Assembly (NCBI GenBank): GCA_030544235.1
Contig: CM060477.1
Coordinates: 21,039,934-21,103,933 of the forward strand
Source of the DNA: Lepturacanthus savala
Lineage: Eukaryota; Chordata; Actinopteri; Scombriformes; Trichiuridae
DNA: 64,000 bases
Reading direction: 5' to 3'
Position 1 is the first letter of the stretch. Each line of letters opens with the position of its first letter. The position numbers and the translations under genes are program-made. The notes under the pieces are model-generated. The model had not been told where the DNA came from. It did not search any database and was given only the letters and a program-made list of their open reading frames with translations. Shown here piece after piece: positions 55,958-64,000 of the stretch.

Positions 55958-56076
55958 GAGGCTCTGCCAAATTGCAGGGCCTGACAAAAATAGGTTTAAC
56001 TCATGGGTGCTCCTCTCCACGGAAGTCTTTAGTAAAAGGCGAAAGACTTGTACGTTATGAAGAGAAACCAGAGTAA
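55958..56076 (-). ncRNA. RNU5: U5 snRNA gene, copy 72
   Basis: Consensus RNA. Promoter C-to-A (+ strand) at 56108, position -32, shared with copy 74. Upstream spacer type A. Confidence 0.95.
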
Positions 56077-56375
56077 GCACAGCCCACTCCTCAACAGCAG
56101 CCAAAGTACCCCGTCTTCCCAGGAACCGTGTTCACGGTAAGCCTCCTTCGCCTTGCTGCATATCCGGTGCCAGTCCACGCCCATTTCCCCCTTTTCCCAG
56201 GTTCGATATGGACCTACTGCGATAGGGCGTTGTCATGTTTGTCTTCCAGTCAAAGGCAAAACTCACTTTGGGTCGTTACATGGTGTGCTTTTACACCAAT
56301 CACCATAGCAGCTGTAACAAAGTCGTCTGACGCAGTTGTCGCTTTGTTTTTTCATATTCCACAAGGCAAAGAGAA

Positions 56376-56563
56376 GGGTGCACCGTTCCCAGCGGCACTG
56401 CAATACCGGGCCGATGCGTGGAGTGGACGGGGCAAGCCCCTTTCTCAGCTCCAGGTACTAAAAATCCGTTTAATATGGAGTCCCCTTATAGAGGACGTAT
56501 CAGATATTAAACTGATAAGAACAGATACTACACTTGATCTTAGCCAAAAGGCCGAGAAGCGAT
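56376..56563 (-). ncRNA. RNU2: U2 snRNA gene, copy 72
   Basis: C at nt 179. Promoter has the -77 marker at 56640. Confidence 0.98.
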
Positions 56564-56742
56564 GAGCCCTTGCTGCCTGCTGCCCCGGGCCACCTCCCGT
56601 GCAGAGTTGTCACTTGTCGTGGAGCACTCGCTTCAAAAAACGCTCCGTCAACAACCGAGATTTAGCAGCTCCGCCCCGGGTCTCTCCTCTGTGAGGCCAC
56701 GCGTCTCGTCAAGGACAGCTCTTTTGCTTTTCACAAGTGCAC

Positions 56743-56861
56743 GAGGCTCTGCCAAATTGCAGGGCCTGACAAAAATAGGTTTAACTCATGGGTGCTCCTC
56801 TCCACGGAAGTCTTTAGTAAAAGGCGAAAGACTTGTACGTTATGAAGAGAAACCAGAGTAA
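56743..56861 (-). ncRNA. RNU5: U5 snRNA gene, copy 73
   Basis: Consensus RNA. Upstream spacer type A. Confidence 0.95.
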
Positions 56862-57160
56862 GCACAGCCCACTCCTCAACAGCAGCCAAAGTCCCCCGTC
56901 TTCCCAGGAACCGTGTTCACGGTAAGCCTCCTTCGCCTTGCTGCATATCCGGTGCCAGTCCACGCCCATTTCCCCCTTTTCCCAGGTTCGATATGGACCT
57001 ACTGCGATAGGGCGTTGTCATGTTTGTCTTCCAGTCAAAGGCAAAACTCACTTTGGGTCGTTACATGGTGTGCTTTTACACCAATCACCATAGCAGCTGT
57101 AACAAAGTCGTCTGACGCAGTTGTCGCTTTGTTTTTTCATATTCCACAAGGCAAAGAGAA

Positions 57161-57348
57161 GGGTGCACCGTTCCCAGCGGCACTGCAATACCGGGCCGAT
57201 GCGTGGAGTGGACGGGGCAAGCCCCTTTCTCAGCTCCAGGTACTAAAAATCCGTTTAATATGGAGTCCCCTTATAGAGGACGTATCAGATATTAAACTGA
57301 TAAGAACAGATACTACACTTGATCTTAGCCAAAAGGCCGAGAAGCGAT
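57161..57348 (-). ncRNA. RNU2: U2 snRNA gene, copy 73
   Basis: C at nt 179; otherwise consensus. Confidence 0.98.
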
Positions 57349-57527
57349 GAGCCCTTGCTGCCTGCTGCCCCGGGCCACCTCCCGTGCAGAGTTGTCACTT
57401 GTCGTGGAGCACTCGCTTCAAAAACCGCTCCGTCAACAACCGAGATTTAGCAGCTCCGCCCCGGGTCTCTCCTCTGTGAGGCCACGCGTCTCGTCAAGGA
57501 CAGCTCTTTTGCTTTTCACAAGTGCAC

Positions 57528-57646
57528 GAGGCTCTGCCAAATTGCAGGGCCTGACAAAAATAGGTTTAACTCATGGGTGCTCCTCTCCACGGAAGTCTTT
57601 AGTAAAAGGCGAAAGACTTGTACGTTATGAAGAGAAACCAGAGTAA
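57528..57646 (-). ncRNA. RNU5: U5 snRNA gene, copy 74
   Basis: Consensus RNA. Promoter C-to-A at 57678 (-32) and a private C-to-A at 57768. Upstream spacer type A. Confidence 0.95.
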
Positions 57647-57945
57647 GCACAGCCCACTCCTCAACAGCAGCCAAAGTACCCCGTCTTCCCAGGAACCGTG
57701 TTCACGGTAAGCCTCCTTCGCCTTGCTGCATATCCGGTGCCAGTCCACGCCCATTTCCCCCTTTTCCAAGGTTCGATATGGACCTACTGCGATAGGGCGT
57801 TGTCATGTTTGTCTTCCAGTCAAAGGCAAAACTCACTTTGGGTCGTTACATGGTGTGCTTTTACACCAATCACCATAGCAGCTGTAACAAAGTCGTCTGA
57901 CGCAGTTGTCGCTTTGTTTTTTCATATTCCACAAGGCAAAGAGAA

Positions 57946-58133
57946 GGGTGCACCGTTCCCAGCGGCACTGCAATACCGGGCCGATGCGTGGAGTGGACGG
58001 GGCAAGCCCCTTTCTCAGCTCCAGGTACTAAAAATCCGTTTAATATGGAGTCCCCTTATAGAGGACGTATCAGATATTAAACTGATAAGAACAGATACTA
58101 CACTTGATCTTAGCCAAAAGGCCGAGAAGCGAT
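57946..58133 (-). ncRNA. RNU2: U2 snRNA gene, copy 74
   Basis: C at nt 179; otherwise consensus. Confidence 0.98.
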
Positions 58134-58312
58134 GAGCCCTTGCTGCCTGCTGCCCCGGGCCACCTCCCGTGCAGAGTTGTCACTTGTCGTGGAGCACTCG
58201 CTTCAAAAACCGCTCCGTCAACAACCGAGATTTAGCAGCTCCGCCCCGGGTCTCTCCTCTGTGAGGCCACGCGTCTCGTCAAGGACAGCTCTTTTGCTTT
58301 TCACAAGTGCAC

Positions 58313-58431
58313 GAGGCTCTGCCAAATTGCAGGGCCTGACAAAAATAGGTTTAACTCATGGGTGCTCCTCTCCACGGAAGTCTTTAGTAAAAGGCGAAAG
58401 ACTTGTACGTTATGAAGAGAAACCAGAGTAA
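58313..58431 (-). ncRNA. RNU5: U5 snRNA gene, copy 75
   Basis: Consensus RNA. Upstream spacer type C, the only one right of 40 kb. Confidence 0.95.
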
Positions 58432-58730
58432 GCACAGCCCACTCCTCAACAGCAGCCAAAGTCCCCCGTCTTCCCAGGAACCGTGTTCACGGTAAGCCTC
58501 CTTCGCCTTGCTGCATATCCGGTGCCAGTCCACGCCCATTTCCCCTTTTTCCCAGGTTCGATATGGACCTACTGCGATAGGGCGTTGTCATGTTTGTCTT
58601 CCAGTCAAAGGCAAAACTCACTTTGGGTCGTTACATGGTGTGCTTTTACACCAATCACCATAGCAGCTGTAACAAAGTCGTCTGACGCAGTTGTCGCTTT
58701 GTTTTTTCATATTCCACAAGGCAAAGAGAA

Positions 58731-58918
58731 GGGTGCACCGTTCCCAGCGGCACTGCAATACCGGGCCGATGCGTGGAGTGGACGGGGCAAGCCCCTTTCT
58801 CAGCTCCAGGTACTAAAAATCCGTTTAATATGGAGTCCCCTTATAGAGGACGTATCAGATATTAAACTGATAAGAACAGATACTACACTTGATCTTAGCC
58901 AAAAGGCCGAGAAGCGAT
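58731..58918 (-). ncRNA. RNU2: U2 snRNA gene, copy 75
   Basis: C at nt 179; otherwise consensus. Confidence 0.98.
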
Positions 58919-59097
58919 GAGCCCTTGCTGCCTGCTGCCCCGGGCCACCTCCCGTGCAGAGTTGTCACTTGTCGTGGAGCACTCGCTTCAAAAACCGCTC
59001 CGTCAACAACCGAGATTTAGCAGCTCCGCCCCGGGTCTCTCCTCTGTGAGGCCACGCGTCTCGTCAAGGACAGCTCTTTTGCTTTTCACAAGTGCAC

Positions 59098-59216
59098 GAG
59101 GCTCTGCCAAATTGCAGGGCCTGACAAAAATAGGTTTAACTCATGGGTGCTCCTCTCCACGGAAGTCTTTAGTAAAAGGCGAAAGACTTGTACGTTATGA
59201 AGAGAAACCAGAGTAA
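59098..59216 (-). ncRNA. RNU5: U5 snRNA gene, copy 76
   Basis: Consensus RNA. Upstream spacer type A. Confidence 0.95.
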
Positions 59217-59515
59217 GCACAGCCCACTCCTCAACAGCAGCCAAAGTCCCCCGTCTTCCCAGGAACCGTGTTCACGGTAAGCCTCCTTCGCCTTGCTGCA
59301 TATCCGGTGCCAGTCCACGCCCATTTCCCCCTTTTCCCAGGTTCGATATGGACCTACTGCGATAGGGCGTTGTCATGTTTGTCTTCCAGTCAAAGGCAAA
59401 ACTCACTTTGGGTCGTTACATGGTGTGCTTTTACACCAATCACCATAGCAGCTGTAACAAAGTCGTCTGACGCAGTTGTCGCTTTGTTTTTTCATATTCC
59501 ACAAGGCAAAGAGAA

Positions 59516-59703
59516 GGGTGCACCGTTCCCAGCGGCACTGCAATACCGGGCCGATGCGTGGAGTGGACGGGGCAAGCCCCTTTCTCAGCTCCAGGTACTA
59601 AAAATCCGTTTAATATGGAGTCCCCTTATAGAGGACGTATCAGATATTAAACTGATAAGAACAGATACTACACTTGATCTTAGCCAAAAGGCCGAGAAGC
59701 GAT
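59516..59703 (-). ncRNA. RNU2: U2 snRNA gene, copy 76
   Basis: C at nt 179; consensus. Confidence 0.98.
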
Positions 59704-59882
59704 GAGCCCTTGCTGCCTGCTGCCCCGGGCCACCTCCCGTGCAGAGTTGTCACTTGTCGTGGAGCACTCGCTTCAAAAACCGCTCCGTCAACAACCGAGA
59801 TTTAGCAGCTCCGCCCCGGGTCTCTCCTCTGTGAGGCCACGCGTCTCGTCAAGGACAGCTCTTTTGCTTTTCACAAGTGCAC

Positions 59883-60001
59883 GAGGCTCTGCCAAATTGC
59901 AGGGCCTGACAAAAATAGGTTTAACTCATGGGTGCTCCTCTCCACGGAAGTCTTTAGTAAAAGGCGAAAGACTTGTACGTTATGAAGAGAAACCAGAGTA
60001 A
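59883..60001 (-). ncRNA. RNU5: U5 snRNA gene, copy 77
   Basis: Consensus RNA. Upstream spacer type A. Confidence 0.95.
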
Positions 60002-60300
60002 GCACAGCCCACTCCTCAACAGCAGCCAAAGTCCCCCGTCTTCCCAGGAACCGTGTTCACGGTAAGCCTCCTTCGCCTTGCTGCATATCCGGTGCCAGTC
60101 CACGCCCATTTCCCCCTTTTCCCAGGTTCGATATGGACCTACTGCGATAGGGCGTTGTCATGTTTGTCTTCCAGTCAAAGGCAAAACTCACTTTGGGTCG
60201 TTACATGGTGTGCTTTTACACCAATCACCATAGCAGCTGTAACAAAGTCGTCTGACGCAGTTGTCGCTTTGTTTTTTCATATTCCACAAGGCAAAGAGAA

Positions 60301-60488
60301 GGGTGCACCGTTCCCAGCGGCACTGCAATACCGGGCCGATGCGTGGAGTGGACGGGGCAAGCCCCTTTCTCAGCTCCAGGTACTAAAAATCCGTTTAATA
60401 TGGAGTCCCCTTATAGAGGACGTATCAGATATTAAACTGATAAGAACAGATACTACACTTGATCTTAGCCAAAAGGCCGAGAAGCGAT
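60301..60488 (-). ncRNA. RNU2: U2 snRNA gene, copy 77
   Basis: C at nt 179; consensus. Confidence 0.98.
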
Positions 60489-60667
60489 GAGCCCTTGCTG
60501 CCTGCTGCCCCGGGCCACCTCCCGTGCAGAGTTGTCACTTGTCGTGGAGCACTCGCTTCAAAAACCGCTCCGTCAACAACCGAGATTTAGCAGCTCCGCC
60601 CCGGGTCTCTCCTCTGTGAGGCCACGCGTCTCGTCAAGGACAGCTCTTTTGCTTTTCACAAGTGCAC

Positions 60668-60786
60668 GAGGCTCTGCCAAATTGCAGGGCCTGACAAAAA
60701 TAGGTTTAACTCATGGGTGCTCCTCTCCACGGAAGTCTTTAGTAAAAGGCGAAAGACTTGTACGTTATGAAGAGAAACCAGAGTAA
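60668..60786 (-). ncRNA. RNU5: U5 snRNA gene, copy 78
   Basis: Consensus RNA. Upstream spacer type A. Confidence 0.95.
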
Positions 60787-61085
60787 GCACAGCCCACTCC
60801 TCAACAGCAGCCAAAGTCCCCCGTCTTCCCAGGAACCGTGTTCACGGTAAGCCTCCTTCGCCTTGCTGCATATCCGGTGCCAGTCCACGCCCATTTCCCC
60901 CTTTTCCCAGGTTCGATATGGACCTACTGCGATAGGGCGTTGTCATGTTTGTCTTCCAGTCAAAGGCAAAACTCACTTTGGGTCGTTACATGGTGTGCTT
61001 TTACACCAATCACCATAGCAGCTGTAACAAAGTCGTCTGACGCAGTTGTCGCTTTGTTTTTTCATATTCCACAAGGCAAAGAGAA

Positions 61086-61273
61086 GGGTGCACCGTTCCC
61101 AGCGGCACTGCAATACCGGGCCGATGCGTGGAGTGGACGGGGCAAGCCCCTTTCTCAGCTCCAGGTACTAAAAATCCGTTTAATATGGAGTCCCCTTATA
61201 GAGGACGTATCAGATATTAAACTGATAAGAACAGATACTACACTTGATCTTAGCCAAAAGGCCGAGAAGCGAT
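61086..61273 (-). ncRNA. RNU2: U2 snRNA gene, copy 78
   Basis: C at nt 179. Promoter has the -77 marker at 61350. Confidence 0.98.
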
Positions 61274-61452
61274 GAGCCCTTGCTGCCTGCTGCCCCGGGC
61301 CACCTCCCGTGCAGAGTTGTCACTTGTCGTGGAGCACTCGCTTCAAAAAACGCTCCGTCAACAACCGAGATTTAGCAGCTCCGCCCCGGGTCTCTCCTCT
61401 GTGAGGCCACGCGTCTCGTCAAGGACAGCTCTTTTGCTTTTCACAAGTGCAC

Positions 61453-61571
61453 GAGGCTCTGCCAAATTGCAGGGCCTGACAAAAATAGGTTTAACTCATG
61501 GGTGCTCCTCTCCACGGAAGTCTTTAGTAAAAGGCGAAAGACTTGTACGTTATGAAGAGAAACCAGAGTAA
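61453..61571 (-). ncRNA. RNU5: U5 snRNA gene, copy 79
   Basis: Consensus RNA. Upstream spacer type A. Confidence 0.95.
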
Positions 61572-61870
61572 GCACAGCCCACTCCTCAACAGCAGCCAAA
61601 GTCCCCCGTCTTCCCAGGAACCGTGTTCACGGTAAGCCTCCTTCGCCTTGCTGCATATCCGGTGCCAGTCCACGCCCATTTCCCCCTTTTCCCAGGTTCG
61701 ATATGGACCTACTGCGATAGGGCGTTGTCATGTTTGTCTTCCAGTCAAAGGCAAAACTCACTTTGGGTCGTTACATGGTGTGCTTTTACACCAATCACCA
61801 TAGCAGCTGTAACAAAGTCGTCTGACGCAGTTGTCGCTTTGTTTTTTCATATTCCACAAGGCAAAGAGAA

Positions 61871-62058
61871 GGGTGCACCGTTCCCAGCGGCACTGCAATA
61901 CCGGGCCGATGCGTGGAGTGGACGGGGCAAGCCCCTTTCTCAGCTCCAGGTACTAAAAATCCGTTTAATATGGAGTCCCCTTATAGAGGACGTATCAGAT
62001 ATTAAACTGATAAGAACAGATACTACACTTGATCTTAGCCAAAAGGCCGAGAAGCGAT
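61871..62058 (-). ncRNA. RNU2: U2 snRNA gene, copy 79
   Basis: C at nt 179; consensus. Confidence 0.98.
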
Positions 62059-62237
62059 GAGCCCTTGCTGCCTGCTGCCCCGGGCCACCTCCCGTGCAGA
62101 GTTGTCACTTGTCGTGGAGCACTCGCTTCAAAAACCGCTCCGTCAACAACCGAGATTTAGCAGCTCCGCCCCGGGTCTCTCCTCTGTGAGGCCACGCGTC
62201 TCGTCAAGGACAGCTCTTTTGCTTTTCACAAGTGCAC

Positions 62238-62356
62238 GAGGCTCTGCCAAATTGCAGGGCCTGACAAAAATAGGTTTAACTCATGGGTGCTCCTCTCCAC
62301 GGAAGTCTTTAGTAAAAGGCGAAAGACTTGTACGTTATGAAGAGAAACCAGAGTAA
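62238..62356 (-). ncRNA. RNU5: U5 snRNA gene, copy 80
   Basis: Consensus RNA. Upstream spacer type B with the marker at 62552; PSE normal, unlike copies 59 and 61. Confidence 0.95.
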
Positions 62357-62655
62357 GCACAGCCCACTCCTCAACAGCAGCCAAAGTCCCCCGTCTTCCC
62401 AGGAACCGTGTTCACGGTAAGCCTCCTTCGCCTTGCTGCATATCCGGTGCCAGTCCACGCCCATTTCCCCCTTTTCCCAGGTTCGATATGGACCTACTGC
62501 GATAGGGCGTTGTCATCTTTGTCTTCCAGTCAAAGGCAAAACTCACTTTGGATCGTTACATGGTGTGCTTTTACACCAATCACCATAGCAGCTGTAACAA
62601 AGTCGTCTGACGCAGTTGTCGCTTTGTTTTTTCATATTCCACAAGGCAAAGAGAA

Positions 62656-62843
62656 GGGTGCACCGTTCCCAGCGGCACTGCAATACCGGGCCGATGCGTG
62701 GAGTGGACGGGGCAAGCCCCTTTCTCAGCTCCAGGTACTAAAAATCTGTTTAATATGGAGTCCCCTTATAGAGGACGTATCAGATATTAAACTGATAAGA
62801 ACAGATACTACACTTGATCTTAGCCAAAAGGCCGAGAAGCGAT
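62656..62843 (-). ncRNA. RNU2: U2 snRNA gene, copy 80, G97A
   Basis: G97-to-A (T at 62747 on +). C at nt 179. Its promoter has the shortened GC box (62951-62956) and G-to-A at 62982. Confidence 0.97.
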
Positions 62844-63021
62844 GAGCCCTTGCTGCCTGCTGCCCCGGGCCACCTCCCGTGCAGAGTTGTCACTTGTCGT
62901 GGAGCACTCGCTTCAAAAACCGCTCCGTCAACAACCGAGATTTAGCAGCTCCGCCCGGGTCTCTCCTCTGTGAGGCCACGCATCTCGTCAAGGACAGCTC
63001 TTTTGCTTTTCACAAGTGCAC

Positions 63022-63140
63022 GAGGCTCTGCCAAATTGCAGGGCCTGACAAAAATAGGTTTAACTCATGGGTGCTTCTCTCCACGGAAGTCTTTAGTAAA
63101 AGGCGAAAGATTTGTACGTTATGAAGAGAAACCAGAGTAA
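63022..63140 (-). ncRNA. RNU5: U5 snRNA gene, copy 81, G30A and G65A
   Basis: G65-to-A (63076) and G30-to-A (63111), the same pair of changes as copy 60. Upstream spacer type B. Confidence 0.93.
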
Positions 63141-63439
63141 GCACAGCCCACTCCTCAACAGCAGCCAAAGTCCCCCGTCTTCCCAGGAACCGTGTTCACG
63201 GTAAGCCTCCTTCGCCTTGCTGCATATCCGGTGCCAGTCCACGCCCATTTCCCCCTTTTCCCAGGTTCGATATGGACCTACTGCGATAGGGCGTTGTCAT
63301 CTTTGTCTTCCAGTCAAAGGCAAAACTCACTTTGGGTCGTTACATGGTGTGCTTTTACACCAATCACCATAGCAGCTGTAACAAAGTCGTCTGACGCAGT
63401 TGTCGCTTTGTTTTTTCATATTCCACAAGGCAAAGAGAA

Positions 63440-63627
63440 GGGTGCACCGTTCCCAGCGGCACTGCAATACCGGGCCGATGCGTGGAGTGGACGGGGCAAG
63501 CCCCTTTCTCAGCTCCAGGTACTAAAAATCCGTTTAATATGGAGTCCCCTTATAGAGGACGTATCAGATATTAAACTGATAAGAACAGATACTACACTTG
63601 ATCTTAGCCAAAAGGCCGAGAAGCGAT
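63440..63627 (-). ncRNA. RNU2: U2 snRNA gene, copy 81
   Basis: C at nt 179. Promoter has the C-to-A marker at 63746 (-119). Confidence 0.98.
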
Positions 63628-63806
63628 GAGCCCTTGCTGCCTGCTGCCCCGGGCCACCTCCCGTGCAGAGTTGTCACTTGTCGTGGAGCACTCGCTTCAA
63701 AAACCGCTCCGTCAACAACCGAGATTTAGCAGCTCCGCCCCGGGTATCTCCTCTGTGAGGCCACGCGTCTCGTCAAGGACAGCTCTTTTGCTTTTCACAA
63801 GTGCAC

Positions 63807-63925
63807 GAGGCTCTGCCAAATTGCAGGGCCTGACAAAAATAGGTTTAACTCATGGGTGCTCCTCTCCACGGAAGTCTTTAGTAAAAGGCGAAAGACTTGT
63901 ACGTTATGAAGAGAAACCAGAGTAA
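63807..63925 (-). ncRNA. RNU5: U5 snRNA gene, copy 82
   Basis: Consensus RNA. G-to-A at 63977 in the 3' part of the PSE-like element, as in copies 59 and 61. The window ends 75 bp upstream of the gene, so its spacer type is unknown. Confidence 0.94.
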
Positions 63926-64000
63926 GCACAGCCCACTCCTCAACAGCAGCCAAAGTCCCCCGTCTTCCCAGGAACCATGTTCACGGTAAGCCTCCTTCGC

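Larger units (their letters stand above)
20..64000. repeat. Tandem array of 785-bp U2-U5 snRNA units
   Basis: About 81.5 head-to-tail copies of one unit fill the window. The spacing is exactly 785 bp, except for three 784-bp units that lack one C of the GC box near 43330, 46469 and 62953. Each unit holds one U5 and one U2 snRNA gene, both on the minus strand. Units differ by scattered single bases. I use two of them (first-unit positions 458 and 504, + strand) to type spacers: A = C/G, B = C/C, C = T/G. No interspersed element, insertion or inversion interrupts the array. The left edge is at 19/20. The right edge lies beyond the window, which ends inside the promoter of U5 copy 82. Near-identity over 64 kb is what concerted evolution by unequal exchange and gene conversion produces. 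Confidence 0.99.

Noticed and set aside
20..64000. Prokaryotic origin, CRISPR array or mobile element array
   Set aside because: The repeat unit is 785 bp and encodes spliceosomal RNAs. There are no short direct repeats with unique spacers, no transposase and no terminal repeats.
20..64000. Centromeric or other non-coding satellite
   Set aside because: The periodicity is satellite-like, but each unit has two intact RNA genes with conserved structure and promoter elements.

Overview
This window is almost entirely one tandem array of spliceosomal snRNA genes from a eukaryote, very probably an animal. A 785-bp unit repeats head to tail about 81.5 times from position 20 to the right edge, and every unit carries two RNA genes, both on the minus strand. 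One is a 188-nt U2 snRNA gene. The other is a U5 snRNA gene of about 119 nt, easily missed because the U2 gene is the obvious one. I count 81 complete U2 genes, 82 complete U5 genes, and a 26-nt U2 5' fragment at the left edge. I see no credible protein-coding gene.

Layout of a unit, in + coordinates of the first one: U5 at 225-343, then 299 bp (U5 promoter plus U2 3' flank), U2 at 643-830, then 179 bp (U2 promoter plus the 3' flank of the next U5). Along the minus strand the order is U2, 299 bp, U5, 179 bp, U2 and so on. U5 has a PSE-like element at about -65 to -47 that resembles vertebrate PSEs. U2 has a weaker PSE-like element and a GC box at -108 to -114. Both genes are followed by a similar A-rich motif that probably acts as the 3' box. 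The two RNAs work together in the spliceosome: U2 pairs with the intron branch site, and U5 loop I holds the exon ends during both catalytic steps.

The organism cannot be fixed from the array alone. U2 nt 1-76 agrees with the animal consensus as I remember it, and the PSE-like element is animal-like. The 3' half of U2 differs from the human and fish sequences I recall, so an invertebrate is more likely than a vertebrate. This taxonomy is inference.

The units are nearly identical but carry shared single-base markers. I define spacer types by two bases in the 299-bp spacer (first-unit positions 458 and 504, + strand): type A = C/G (47 copies), type B = C/C (20), type C = T/G (14). Types B and C are concentrated in the left half. 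About 48-62 kb is almost pure type A. Three units near 43.2, 46.4 and 62.9 kb are 784 bp because one C is missing from the GC box. Positions 1-19 do not belong to the array: either the array edge or an assembly junction. Single-base calls were made by eye, so some silent variants may have been missed.
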